NCBI RefSeq assembly: GCF_003473485.1
Contig: NC_053043.1
Location: forward strand, 35,998,576 to 36,062,575
DNA length: 64,000 nt
Direction of reading: 5' to 3'
From: Medicago truncatula
Lineage: Eukaryota > Streptophyta > Magnoliopsida > Fabales > Fabaceae
Part shown: one piece after another, positions 1 through 12,046 of the stretch
Numbering within the stretch: position 1 is the stretch's first letter
Layout: each line of letters begins with the position of its first letter
Notes under the pieces: model-generated
What the model saw: only the letters and a program-made list of their open reading frames with translations
Databases searched by the model: none
Told to the model about the DNA's origin: nothing
Translations under genes and position numbers: made by a program

Positions 1-3000
1 CATCTTCGAGTGACTCAACCCAACCCAAAATCTCCAACGTCAGGTCCATAATGTTCTCATACCTTTCTGACTCATGACTACAATTCAAACACTTAACCTG
101 TGGACATTAAAATTTCAAAATGACATCAAAAAAGATGTAAAGTTTAAGGAAACTAAAGAAAATCACGAGACAAGGGTTACACACACCTTGGATTGAAGAC
201 GACCACCAAAAGTATGTTGTATGAAAGTTGTTTCTTGCAATCTAGGATCAACCTTTCTCTCACCACCAAGTCCCTCTAAACATATTGATTGCATCGATGC
301 AACTAGAAGCCTATATAAACAACAAATAATATAATTTAGCATTAACTATGTATGTTTCAAACAAGCACAGTAAAATTACAGTACACTAGGTCAAGTTGAC
401 TGTATGAACCAAAACACATCATATTATCGAGTTATAGTAAATCATGTCATATGGACTTCTACCTCTAACTTACTGGGCCTATATAGTTCTTCTCCACGCA
501 TTTTAAAACATATGTAGCAGTGAAATTTTAAAACATATGTAGTTATATTTTATCACTTCCAAATTCTTAAATTGTGGTGTCTACATTTTAGTATCAGTGT
601 CGTATTCTGCGCGCGTGTCTGTGTCAGTGTTTCATAAGTCTAAAACCACCTAAAGAAAGATTCTATCTTTTTTACAATAGGTAAAAGTTTACAACCCTAA
701 TGTCTTCTTTAATGCATTTATTCCTAATCCTATTTTGACTTGTGTCTACTCATCTATCGTACCATTCTCATAATCTGCAGCATTGAAGATAAATAGGAAA
801 TAATCCCAAATCACCTTAAAAATTCATGGGCATCTTCCTGACTTCCATCACCCATGTTGCAATTAATGCTCCGCATGTGCCAAAGTATCCTACTAGGAGA
901 AAGAGGAGCGCCAATTTCTCTCAAAATCATCATGTGCTGCTCTAACTCACACATGAGACACCAATCTTTAGCACAACCTGGCATTCATGAAGAAAAAAAA
1001 ATCAATTTTATTAATAAAATGAATTTGAGGCAAATTGGAATTATTGTTTAAGTGAAAAGATTGAGAGAGAATGGACATACAGGATTCCGAATGTGATCCA
1101 TAAAGCAAATAAACGACAAGAGGCTTTGTAGAAGTTAAGCACTGCAAGACAGCATTGGCATAACAACTGCAAAATGAAGAGACAAAAGCATATCTAACAA
1201 TGACTCAAATATTCCAAAAAGGGACAATAAGGATTTTACGTAATATGTTAGTTTTACCTGTTCCCACAATTTAAAAGGCCCCTTGGGAATATGCCAAAGA
1301 TTTCACTCTGGAAAATCTTGACAAAGTCTTCATAAGGAAACAACATCTGGGACATGATCAACACATTAATATGTTAGAAACAGCATCGATTTTTAATAAT
1401 CGAATAATAATTACTTTTCAAGTAGAAGGACAACTGGAATTAAATTTGAAAGCGTCCATAAAAAACTAGGATGTAATTCATATCCACTGTCGGTTTAAAA
1501 AAATACAATGTCAATCAAACATAATCGTCAAATCATGACTTTAACCATGACTGTTTCTATTTTATGAAGTCACACGCATGAGTGATTTGTTGACAGTGTA
1601 AAACATTTTAAATTAACAGTGTATCAAATTAAAACTCAAAACTAACCTTTATATTCTTTGCCTTTTTGGATCTTACTCCATTGCTTTCTGAGGAGGCTAG
1701 TGCAGTATGTTTTGTTGATTTCCTCAAACCCATCATTTTCATAAGTCCAGTACTTGTAACGCCGTTGATACCATGCAAAGGGAGAGTACTTCTGCTTCCA
1801 GCAACTTCTGCATAATGAGCATAGATAGTATTTTCAAATGAGAATACCTTAACATAGAACAAAAGTGAACTCAAATTATAGGAAACATTCACATTAAGAT
1901 AACACATGAGGAAAATAAAGGGCAATGGTACTTACTCGGTTCATCAGGAATTTTCCCTTTCTTCTCTATTTCAGGGTCACAAAAGTCTATTGACGTCTTT
2001 GATGTTGACTTTGGTGATTTAGAAAGTTTGGCCTTTGATGTATGTGATGGCTTTTTAGCCTTTGCACTTCCTTTAACTGTCGTTTCAGAGGAGCATTTGT
2101 GTTGCGCTGCTTCATCGGAATGATGGTGTCCTCCTTTGGTGACGACGTTTGTTTCAAATTCATCAACGCCTTCATCACTGTTTGCAGCGCTCGACACATT
2201 ATAGCTTCCGTTTTTGTTTCTTGGTGCAAATGCATTTTCATATTGATTTTGATAGTTATCATCCTCATCCATTGTGTTTCTTGAACCATCTTGTTCATGA
2301 GTATATACTCCAAAGCCATTAGAATTGATCTTTGAGGTTTCTTCCTCCGACACAGAATCATTACTCTTTCTTGACTGCAGCAACAATTAAGGATAATGAT
2401 CAGAGTTGAAAATGGATTAGTGTATGTACAAAGTGTATGTCAATTTGATATCAAAGTAAAACAAGTAAACCTTCTGTCTCATAAATGTCTCCTGAGAAGT
2501 GGTCGCTTTACAATCAGAAGATTCATAAATAGAACCGCTATCTCTTCGCCGTGTTTCTCTGTTGGATTTATGGGAAGGTCTACTCTCCAAAGCGGAAGGT
2601 TGAGAACCATTAAATGGAGAAAAATCGACTGTAGCAGAAGCGGCGGTGGTGCCAGTCGGAGGGTGAACCAAATTGTCCAAAGGTTCACTCGCCCTTAAAG
2701 TCTGGTTCAAATTGCAACCAAAGTAAGGGTTGTTTGAATTTTCGTAAAAGGCACTTCCGTGACCGAATTCCTCAACCGGAAAAGCCATAGGAAACGAGCT
2801 TGAATTATGAGTTTCCAATGGCAGACACTCTTGTTTGTGAAATAGCCTCCAGTGGATTATTTGACAATTCCCAGAGCTGCAAACCACTTAGAGCTCAAAT
2901 TTTAAGAAATAATAATCTCTATGTCAAACAGATAATTTTCCATAACAATAATGTTATAGAAGAAGTGATTCAATTAAATAATAGATACTAAAGTTTCAAT

Positions 3001-3809
3001 ATATTTATATTGCAACAAGTAACCCCACCTAAATATTTATTTTACAACCTATCTAAAAAACTAGCACATTTCTTGCCAAGTACTAGTTTGGATATCACCT
3101 ATCTGAGTACAAACCGGGCACTATTCCAAATGTAGTGTACTTTTCATTTGGTGTAGTATAAAACTTTAATCTAATTCCTGGATATTTCATATTTATTCCC
3201 TATTCAGATATGAGTTTAAATTTGGATATTCTAACAATGTAAAAATGTACATCATGAAGAAATCACATCCATTTATATATGTGACTTTAAAAGTAGATAT
3301 GGTTGATGTCAAACGCTTTTAATGATCTAACAAACGATTGATTGAAAGAGGGAAAAATCTTTACACCAACAGCGTATCTATCTGAATTAAATCTTTCAGA
3401 TACCATGATTAGAATTCAAAGCATACTTCCACATTGTATCTAAGATAGAGAAAGAGGAAAAAGAATACAATTTGTTAAAAGAAAATTACCAGTATCTAAC
3501 AAGTTTGCATCTGGAGCAGCGAGTTTTAGCCGGAGCGGAACACCTAGCACACTCATGATGAAGTTCATTCTTTGGAGAATAATTTTTTGGAGTATAAAAA
3601 ACTTGAGGTTGAGGGGGAATTACATCAGCAACAGCCATTTTTGCTTCGGCTTTAAAGGCTTCTTCAGCAGCCAATTGAGCAAGCAAATTTATCCTATTTC
3701 TCTTCTTAGCAGTCTCACTCCATTTTCCAAGTAAGATATAAGCCACCAAAGGAAGTACAACCAGGACCAGAAACAGGACAGGAATATCAGATTCACGCGG
3801 TTCGAGCAT
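1..3809 (-). CDS. UBP15: Ubiquitin-specific protease, UBP15-like, MYND zinc finger (3' part outside window)
   Basis: Deubiquitinating cysteine protease of the plant UBP15/16 group; in Arabidopsis UBP15 promotes cell proliferation and organ and seed size (family knowledge). Exons read from GT..AG borders: 3490-3809, 2471-2876, 1936-2374, 1647-1807, 1258-1346, 1081-1166, 815-977, 187-310 and 1-97 (continues left); frame is kept at every junction. The protein starts MLEPRESDIP with an N-terminal hydrophobic segment (about residues 8-24). A MYND zinc finger follows (ECARCSAPAKTRC.. joined over intron 1 to ..RYCSGNCQIIHW), then a low-complexity Lys/Ser-rich linker, then the USP fold. The Cys box reads GLLNCGNSCYANAVLQC, with the catalytic Cys codon near 1163-1165, followed by GDGSQEDAHEFLR and ESERYENIMDLTLEI. 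The His box lies outside the window. Start: the ATG at 3807-3809; an in-frame upstream GTG at 3851 is not used. An upstream leader intron is likely. Confidence 0.9.
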
Positions 3810-5518
3810 ATCCCCACAAGCATACTCATGTCCAGTTTCCTCCCAAATCACTAATCAGAATGTGATCCCCCCTAGTAAAAATCCAAGTAAACTTCAAGTG
3901 CAGCATAGTCCATGGCCTACCATTCAAACCTGTCATGTTTCAGCTACTTAGATTCAGTGAACTACATCTTACAACAACCACCAAGCCTTAACTCACTAGG
4001 GCCCAGTGGGGTAAACATCTTAAGTATAAACTATTTCTATAACAACAAATAAAATAACGTCAAATTGTTTCCATGTAAGCTATAAGTTTTTTTCATAAGC
4101 TATCCTAAGAGAGCTTATGGAAACAACTTATGGACATGTCTTAAGTTGTTTCCATAAGCTCCTTTTTTTTTTTTTTTGGTAGATTCCATAAGCTCCTTTT
4201 AACAGACTCAGAGGTGCTTATGCCAGAAGATGAGCTCAAATAAGCCAATCCAAACAGGCCCTAGGTAGGGTTGCCTTCCAAATAACAAATCAATAACTTA
4301 ATCCATGAATGTTTTGTACTTCAACAAAACATTTACTTATAAAATGAACTAGATTCATATTTCACCCCAAACACTTATTCTTCGACATTAAAACTACATC
4401 ATTTCCAGTCCATTTAGAATGGAACCAAGGAACACAGAACTCAATCATATCCTCTTTTAACTGATAAATTTATCATAGTTAAACTTCAGAGACATTGTGT
4501 TTCATTAAATTTAGTTCAAAAATAGTAGAAAGTAGACATTGTTGAGCTATGTTCCTTCCTTAAGAAACCAACCAATAACCTGAAATAAGCCTAACTTTGC
4601 ATCACACAAATAACCAACTCAACAGAGTTTCTGGAAAACAAAAACATATCCTTGCTCATTTTACAATGTAAATACAACAAAATTAGATAGACCTATAAAT
4701 TTAGAGGAAGATGAGAAACTATTTTTCCAATCTCATTAACAAACATGAAACAACTTCTTCCACATTTGACTAGAACTTTGACTGCCACAGACATAATTCC
4801 CATGTTCACATCAACAAAACAAAACACACAAATGAACTTATAAAACACCATTTCACCAATAAACACAAAATGTCAACACTCAAACAGCAATGATTGCACA
4901 AAACAAAGCAATGTAAAAACATTTTTTTTTTAATTTATAAACCAAACAACCAATCTGTTACATTCGTGTGCCCACACCACCAATTTTATATTCAACAAAC
5001 ACCCATTTAAGGTAAACACAACCAAAAAAGGATGCTTTCAACTAAAGAAACCAGTGAACCACCCCAAAAAATTTATTTTTATTTTTTAAATTATTTCTAA
5101 ATAAACAAATCTCAACCCCACCAAACAAAACAAAAAAGACCCTATTGTTCCACATATCAACAACATAAAAAAATCAAATTTTTCTCAAAAACATGAAAAA
5201 CCCAGAAAAAATAAAGATATTATCTCAAACCTAAGATCCAAACAAGTACAGAAACAACCCATCCAAAAAAAAAAAAAACACAATGCAAGATAAAAACTTT
5301 TCACAAACCTTCATCACATTTCACAAATCTAAGCAAAACCCACCAACACTTCACCTCAATACTCTCATTTCCACCTTCAAAAAGATTCCTTTTTTCTTTT
5401 CTCACACAACAAAAACAAACAAAACGAAACACCTTCCTCTACTACTTCTTCTATTCTACACACACACTCTACACTACCCTACAACAACCCTTATCATGAG
5501 TCCTAAACAATAACCCTC
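3810..5518. other. Upstream region of the UBP15-like gene, probable leader and leader intron
   Basis: No coding frame is seen. On the minus strand the stretch from about 5480 to 5280 is rich in GA and TG, like a 5' leader, and an AG acceptor candidate lies just upstream of the start codon near 3852. A leader intron between these is inferred only. Around 3972-4263 there are dispersed-repeat pieces (next entry). The rest is AT-rich sequence with several A runs. Confidence 0.4.
3972..4263. mobile_element. SINE-like fragment and hAT-type MITE remnant
   Basis: 3972-4010 carries an ACCACCAAGCCTTA stretch related to the better copy at 36684-36810. From about 3989 to 4263 are internal inverted copies of an AAGCTTATGGAAACA-like motif, and the right end reads CAAACAGGCCCTAG, matching inverted CTAGGGCC at the left. 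This resembles common legume hAT miniature elements. No target duplication could be read, so the limits are approximate. Confidence 0.4.
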
Positions 5519-5629
5519 CACGTGGCAAAGGGTCAAAGGTTGAAGCTTTAAAAGTGTTTGTGAACGTTGATGATGTTTGTGGGACAGGGTTTGATGATGT
5601 TTTCAATGATTTGTGGTAAGTGACACGTG
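5519..5629. promoter_or_regulatory. Two G-boxes (CACGTG) in the UBP15-like promoter region
   Basis: Palindromic CACGTG occurs at 5519-5524 (inside CCACGTGG) and again at 5624-5629 (inside GACACGTGTA), 105 bp apart. G-boxes bind bZIP and bHLH factors in plants. The position just upstream of the presumed leader of the minus-strand protease gene fits a promoter, but the transcription start is not known. Confidence 0.4.
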
Positions 5630-5667
5630 TACGGAGTGATGGGTTAATGAATGAGAGGATAATTGTT

Positions 5668-5691
5668 AGAGAGAGAGAGAGAGAGAGAGAA
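5668..5691. repeat. (GA)12 microsatellite
   Basis: Perfect GA dinucleotide run just outside the G-boxes upstream of the protease gene; GA/CT runs are common near plant promoters. Confidence 0.9.
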
Positions 5692-5769
5692 AGGGATAAA
5701 TTTTGAATTGAGAGAGAAAAGATTAAAAAAATAAAGTTTATTGATCTGAGTCATGTGATGTGACAGAGC

Positions 5770-7194
5770 TGTGACAGTCTTTAGCTACGAATATTACAAT
5801 GTCAGTGGTAACATAGTTGGAATTTGGGACAAATTAACTTGTATATTTAATTTACATTGTTTGTTACTCAAATATTCTTGCATGACCCATGTGTGTTCAT
5901 GTACTTCTCTCTCACTCTCATTTTATAACGGAGTATTTTGTTCATTTCACACGTATTTAAAAAATATGTATAAGTAAAAAAGAGAAAAAAATAGTTTTGA
6001 GTATCTAGTTAAGTATTAGTGCATTTCTTCTTATCATAAATACAAAGTAAAATATATTGAATTGAGAATGATAAAAGTAATATTAATTAGAAAAAAGTAA
6101 TTATTATTGTATTTTTTTTGAGTGAAAAGTAATTATTATTGTATTAAAAAGTGAAATAGATCAATTTTTTTAGGATAATATTTTTTTGCAAATGACTAAG
6201 TTATTATGGAACGGGGGAGTAGTGTTTTTATAGATTTTTATTTTATTTGGTTATAAAATTTTAACAAAGTTGGTAAAAAAAAAAACAGATTTGTTATGTC
6301 ACTCTTTCTCCTTCTCAAACACTAATCGTCGTCATTTTTTTTTATGTTTTAGTCTATTAATGAGAGGTGATTAAGAGTTAATTTTAGTTTGAAATCATCC
6401 TTTTAAAAAAAATCTTTTTTAGTTAAATAAATGATTTTTGTGTATTTTCTCAATCTTCAATCGTATGCTTTTGTGATTTCGTCGTAGCTTGTGTTGATTT
6501 CAAGTTTTTGTGCAGCGTGTTTTTGATTTCACGTCTTAATACAATGTTTATTTGATTCTAATTAAAAAAAAGTAGTTTAAATCAAGTGTAGATTCAAAAT
6601 TAATGACTTTGGCAAAGTAAATGTTACAGATTTGGAGGCAAATGTAAATGTTATGTTTGTATTTGTAGGCATATGTACACACGGTTGGTTTATGCTATTA
6701 ACATGAATGTTGTGAGTTTGTTGACATAATCATTTTTTCTGTTTTTAACAATTTTAAATTTATATTGTATTGATTTACTCTATAAACTAGATCGCGCTCA
6801 CATGTTTCGTACAGATGATATATAAAATATAATATTGTTTGAAATTGTGGTGGATAAAATTAGTGTCATGAATTCAATTCGGAAAAAATGTAAAACAAAT
6901 TATTCGTGTAAAAATCCATTAATAAAAATAATAATGATCACATAAATGAATTGAAATCCTTCAACAACATATATGAAAGAAATTTCATATAAGTTTTTGT
7001 TTGATCTACATACATATTAGGTCATGCATTTATAAGAATGTTCACTATTTAGAATTCTACAAATCTCCAAATAAACCATACACGTAATCAGATCATTAAT
7101 TCTTTAAAAGAAATCATAAACATCTATAATCATTCCGAAACTTTTAGCAATTTTTTTTTTACACCCATTATTTAATCATTTAGTAATTAATAGA
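5770..7194. other. AT-rich intergenic sequence, no gene seen
   Basis: Short frames here have no recognisable domain, no splice-supported extension and strongly AT-biased composition. No transposon ends with matching target duplications were found. Confidence 0.6.
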
Positions 7195-7205
7195 TATGAG
7201 AGAGG

Positions 7206-7270
<65 letters not shown>
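7195..7270. repeat. (AG)n microsatellite, about 30 perfect units
   Basis: An imperfect lead-in at 7195-7210 is followed by an uninterrupted AG dinucleotide tract from 7211 to 7270. The Leu/Ser repeat frame it creates on the minus strand is an artefact. Confidence 0.95.
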
Positions 7271-7273
<3 letters not shown>

Positions 7274-7848
7274 TACCGAATGAGAAGGAAGAAGAAGGAG
7301 AAGGTTGATTTCAAGCCATATGTTATTGACCTTATGGCGAACTATGATTGTCAACCACGGAAGGTTTGACATCGGAGCAAGGGATCATGGAGATGGACCC
7401 ATTGGCGGTGTGAATCCATGTGTTTAGAGACTCATAGACGAATTCACCAATTGAAGAAGTTGTAGTAGATATGCACGATCCAAATGTCACAGAATTTGCA
7501 GAGAGTGAGCACAGAAGGGGAGGGTGGAGAAGATCCAGAAGAAAGAGAGAGGGTTATGACTGATGAGAGAAGAAGAGAGATGCCATTTTTAGAAGAAAAA
7601 AAAATGAGAAGAAAGAGAGTAGAGGTTTTGGTGAGTTCATGAAGAAAAAAAAAGGTTGGGATGCATGATGGCAGAAGAAAGAGATATAGTTTATTGAATG
7701 AATAACATTTGCCTTATTGCATGTAATTTTATTAGAACCCTATCCGTCCCTGTTTTTTTTTTTTGTTGAAACCCTAAATTGTTAATAGTACAAATTGATG
7801 AAATAAGATAAGATAAGATGTATATCGATCGATAGATCTTAAAATGGT
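7271..7848. other. Purine-rich intergenic sequence next to the AG repeat
   Basis: GAAGAAGGAGAAGG-type purine-rich sequence, then AT-rich sequence. No convincing gene. Confidence 0.5.
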
Positions 7849-7856
7849 AGCTTAAT

Positions 7857-8756
7857 CAGGACCGTCCCTGAGAATTCGAAGGCTCGGCTCTGGGAATAAA
7901 AAGAGGTCAGTGATAAAATCAAAACGTATTTTTTTTAAAAGAGCAATGTTCTATTTATATTTTTTACAAGATAAATACAAGGTGTCGTATATATGCGGTA
8001 CACCCAAAGGTGAAAATGACTACCGTATACATGAGGAACCACCACCTAACACCAAAAGCAAGAGGAACTAATTCTAATAGACCTAAAAGGTTAAAACAAG
8101 AGGACAGAAAATGAAACCTGCACAAAACCACCAAAAGCCATGCGCGCACAAAGCTGGCAGCACAACAAACAATGTTGTTTTAGCAATTCTGTTAATAATC
8201 AACCAAATCTCTATCAATCTCTATTTTAGCAATTTCAACATTCAACAAACAGAGTTGTTTTGGAAAGGGGAAAACCGATTGAAATTTGAAACAGTGTTGT
8301 TTTCAACATTCAACAAATCTCTATCAATCTCTATTTTAGCAATTTCAACATTCAAATTAATGAAAGAGAGTTTATTTACTTACCAGACAGTGTTGTTTTG
8401 GAAAGGGGAAAATTGATTGAAACCTTGAGAGTTGAGAGTCTACGTGAATCAGTGATGATTTGGTGAAGAAGGAAAGCCTGATGATGTGAATCAGTCGATG
8501 ATTGATCAGTGATGATGGTTGTGAATCGGTGATGGAATGGAAGAAAATCGGTGATGACTGATGAGCGAGCGACGAGCGTGAAATGTGAAACTAGAGAACG
8601 CGTTTCAACTTGTGAGGGAATGAAATAATTTTTTATTTTATTGGAGGATAGTATACTACTGCGTATAAAAAAAGAAATTTGAGACCCATCCTTAGAGGAG
8701 GCACAACTCAGTTGAGATGTTTGCACCTCTCAAGGCCGAGCCTGAGCTCGGCCCTG
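7857..8756. mobile_element. hAT-type non-autonomous DNA transposon
   Basis: The ends read CAGGACCGTCCCTGAG at the left and, inverted, CAGGGCCGAGCTCAGG at the right, the CAGGGCCG-type termini of plant hAT elements. The flanking 8-bp sequences are AGCTTAAT (7849-7856) and AGCTTAAG (8757-8764), a 7-of-8 target duplication. No transposase domain is seen in the 900 bp. An internal direct duplication is present: the segment at about 8195-8275 (ATCTCTATCAATCTCTATTT ... GTTGTTTTGGAAAGGGG) recurs at about 8300-8412. Confidence 0.85.
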
Positions 8757-9017
8757 AGCTTAAGAAGACGATCCTTTCATTATGAAAGTCCACTAATCTT
8801 GACAGTGTCTTTTAGAGTACAACTAATGGAGCATCTAAGTACATGAAAAGATATGATAAAAATAATGTTCTGATGTTCTCGTGTTAGTTATTAGTTCCCC
8901 TTATTAATAATAGGGGAAGACAAAAAATAGGGTGAAAGAAAACAAAAATGTCAATGGATACAATAGTGGAGATTACTGGCTGTTAAGCCTATGGTAGAAC
9001 TTGTTCTTTAAAAGTAA

Positions 9018-10053
9018 GGAGGGTGTATTGGATTGAGATTTCAAAGGATTTTAAAAGACTTTTTTGTTTTATAAAAGTCTTGTGGTATTCAATCAAGATT
9101 TTTAAGGAATGTAAAACATTCTTGTGGTATTCAATTAGGATTTTCAAGATTTTTTAATGAGTCTAATGAAATCCAGTGGTATTCAATTGAGATTTTGCAT
9201 AACTTAAAAATTGTCTACTGGTATTCAAAACTCTACGGATTTTAATGGATTGTTGTGAGTAATGGATTTTGTGAGATTGTTTAGTGTAAAATGTACCTAC
9301 TAACAATCTCACACCTAGCCTTGAGACTTTTCTATCTCCCACATATAGCCTTGAGATTTTGTAATACTCTTCCAAATTCATTTTTTTTTATTTTTTTTTT
9401 ACGTTTCTTCCAAATTCTTTTCTGTTCTACTGTAACAATGGCATGTTATATATTTTGTTTGGCAAACTTATTGTCGAAATCATCATGCCTCTAACTTGCA
9501 CTTTTCTTAACATAACTTTTACGTTCATTAAAAAAAAGAATGTACTGTATAATCTTGTGGTTAATTTACAATCTACCTATATATCAAATTATTATAAAAA
9601 TCAAAATTTTACGTTCATTGGTATTCAATAAACTAACATAACTTATTTTTAGGTCTATTTATTTTGATATCATATGTCCAGAATTTTTAAGATCAATCAA
9701 CCTGCTAATAGTATATTATCTAATAGTCTTTTTTTTTTTTTGAAGAAATATTACACTCATTGATTCAATGTTTTTTTTTTTTCGGTTGATTTATAACTGT
9801 ACTTTTGTTTTTGAGATTTTTTGGTCTGTAATGTATCTTTAAATTTATTGACCCTTTTAAAATCTTTAAAATCCTTTAAAATCTATATCATGAATCCATT
9901 AAAATCTTGTAAAGAATCTTGATTGTAAAAAGTCTTTCAAAAAAAGTCTTTTAAAATCCCACAAAATCAATACAATCCAACAAAGTCTTTTAAAATCTTC
10001 AAGATTTTTTCTATCAAAACAGTCTTTTAAAATCTCAATCCAATACACCCCCC
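9018..10053. mobile_element. PIF/Harbinger-type non-autonomous transposon
   Basis: The terminal inverted repeat begins GGAGGGTGTATTGGATTGAG at the left and GGGGGGTGTATTGGATTGAG (inverted) at the right, flanked by TAA (9015-9017 and 10054-10056), the 3-bp TWA target duplication of this superfamily. Inside the left arm the motif GTGGTATTCAATYRRGATTTT recurs at about 9069, 9122 and 9177, with a partial copy near 9220. No transposase frame is present in the 1036 bp. Confidence 0.85.
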
Positions 10054-10138
10054 TAAGTTAAACTTTTAGAGAGTAATTCCTCCGACGTAAATTATTTAGT
10101 CATTTTGAAAAGAAAAAAAAATTGTTCTAAAATATAAG

Positions 10139-10274
10139 ATTTTTTTTTTGTCAAGTAGTCTAGTTGCTAGAGCTCACACAATTAAATATGGAGAAGTGGA
10201 GTGTCCAGAATTCGAACCCCCGCCTCTGCATATAATATGCAATATCCCTACTAACTGAGTTAAGCTCACATGGA
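10139..10274 (-). mobile_element. SINE (tRNA-derived type), minus strand
   Basis: Flanked by an 11-bp direct repeat TAAAATATAAG (10128-10138 and 10275-10285). The T-rich left end is the A-tail of a minus-strand insertion. A GGGGGTTCGAATTCTGG stretch on the minus strand resembles the pol III B box. The segment ending ACTGAGTTAAGCTCACA is shared with the copy at 47987-48073. Confidence 0.75.
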
Positions 10275-10285
10275 TAAAATATAAG

Positions 10286-11595
10286 CACTTTACAAAATCA
10301 ATTAACGATTAATTTTATTTTCCTATTTAACTTGTTTTTTTTTTAAACCGCTAATATTATTCTCATCAAGTCCGTGCAAGACGCACACAACTCGTGACAA
10401 CAAAACATAAAATTGTAAAGGTTCCGGATATACCCGGCAACCCCACACCTATTTATCGGTTACTTTTTTTTTTCAAATTGTTTTAATTTATTTTTCTCAT
10501 GCCATTAATGAACGATAATTTTATGAAATACTTTATAATTTATTTATTTTATATAAGATTAACTAAATTTCTTAATATTTATAAAATATATCTAAAACGA
10601 CTTATAATTTAGAACGGAAAGAAAAGTTAGCAAAGTGCCTAAATCAGTCAAAAGCATGATTTGAAGGGACCTAAATCTTTAATTGCATTCGATATATATG
10701 TCTCTGTTGTTTTTTAATTACTGCCCCCATATATGGAATTGTTATCTTGGGTTTTTACTTTTTTACTCAACGTTTCTCTTTGTTCTTCTTGTTTGGACGA
10801 TAGTAATTGCTTGAGTACAAACAAGTTTTTAAACTTAGGTCAATTTGACAGTCCATACTGCATCATGTTTTCTGTGACTTTTGCATGCATTCATAGTTCA
10901 TTTATATCAAATTTATTATGTTCTTTGTTTGGTTTTATTTAGTTCTCATAATTGCGGTTTATGGTGTTTTGTTTCTGAAGAATTTTAGCCTCTGAAAGTG
11001 GTGGGAACCACTAAATGAAGCTCATTGTCTATTTGGAAGAAAACAAGTGGAAAATTGGACTGGCAGCAAGAAACATGGTCCGGTTGTGTTAATAAACATG
11101 ATCGTGTTTGGTGCCTAGTGTTTAAACATTGTACTTCAAGAATATTCTTGTTAATAATACATATTCTTGTTGTAAATAATACCAATATATGTCGCGCGCT
11201 ACCATATAAATTAATCATTCGAGTAATTAAAATTTATTTAAAAAAATGACATCTCGAATTGTAATTAATATATGTAAGGATCGGAGTTCAAATTTCAGAT
11301 ACTCTACTTATTCATCTTATGAGATAAATTTGTAAACATCAGACTAGTTAAAAAAAACAAGAAATAACTTAGCACTGCTTTTTATTCTTGCTTTTATTTA
11401 TTGTTTTTAACTCATGAGTAGTATTTTATTTTTTGTTTTGTTTTGCAAAAGGTATAGATAAATGTGGAAACATGATTACTGACTAGCATAAATTACACAA
11501 TGATAGAAGGGAACATTTATAACCAACTTTGGACTTCAATCTATTTCTTAACAATTGATGTTACATGGAACCTGCACACAAATTATTAAAAAACA
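10286..11595. other. Intergenic sequence with a weak SINE-like trace
   Basis: AT-rich. Short frames at 10733-10942 and 11025-11249 show no domain. At about 11265-11340 a stretch ending GTAAGGATCGGAGTTCAAATTTC resembles an eroded SINE B-box region; no target duplication was read. Confidence 0.4.
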
Positions 11596-11604
11596 ATAGA
11601 TAAT

Positions 11605-12037
11605 GGCAATTTTTACGGTACACTCAAAAAAATTGAGTGTATCGGTACACTCAAAAAAATTGAGTGTACCGGTACACCCATATATTAAATGAATAGTTTA
11701 ATGAATATTTTTTTCTTAGAAAAAATATATTTTCTATTAGTTACAATTATAATAATTATATTTTATTTTTCAAAAGTGTCGGCAAATCAAAATTCAAATT
11801 TTTTTAATTTTTAATACTCATATTATTGAATATTGATTATTTTTTTGATAAAATGTTAAAAAATTAGTATGATTCTTATAAACGATGAAATGATATTTTT
11901 TCTTATGAAATGATATTTTTTAAAATATAAAAGTCGATAGACATCTCTTTATTACATAAAAATGATTGTTAACTTATTGAATTATGAAATAGGTGTACCG
12001 GTACACCTTAATTTAAGGGTGTACCGTAGAAACTCCC
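11605..12037. mobile_element. MULE-type MITE with perfect 9-bp target duplication
   Basis: Flanked by ATAGATAAT at 11596-11604 and 12038-12046. Ends are GGCAATTTTTACGGTACACT and, inverted, GGGAGTTTCTACGGTACACC. Each end carries a second inverted motif around GTACCGGTACACC, so the ends can fold on themselves. A 9-bp duplication is typical of Mutator-like elements. The interior is AT-rich and non-coding. Confidence 0.85.
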
Positions 12038-12046
12038 ATAGATAAT

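Noticed and set aside
3810..3851. In-frame upstream extension of the UBP15-like protein starting at 3851
   Set aside because: The codon at 3849-3851 is GTG on the minus strand, and the family protein begins at MLEPR, so the ATG at 3809 was used.
7187..7372. Leu/Ser-repeat frame on the minus strand
   Set aside because: Produced by translating the AG microsatellite.
9163..9631. Frames inside the Harbinger-type element as a transposase
   Set aside because: No DDE or Myb-like motif; they span the subterminal repeats.
10139..10274. Functional tRNA gene
   Set aside because: A B-box-like stretch is present but no cloverleaf can be drawn, and the flanking direct repeats with a T-rich end show a SINE.
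10733..11249. Short frames with hydrophobic stretches
   Set aside because: No domain, no splice support, AT-rich composition; chance frames.
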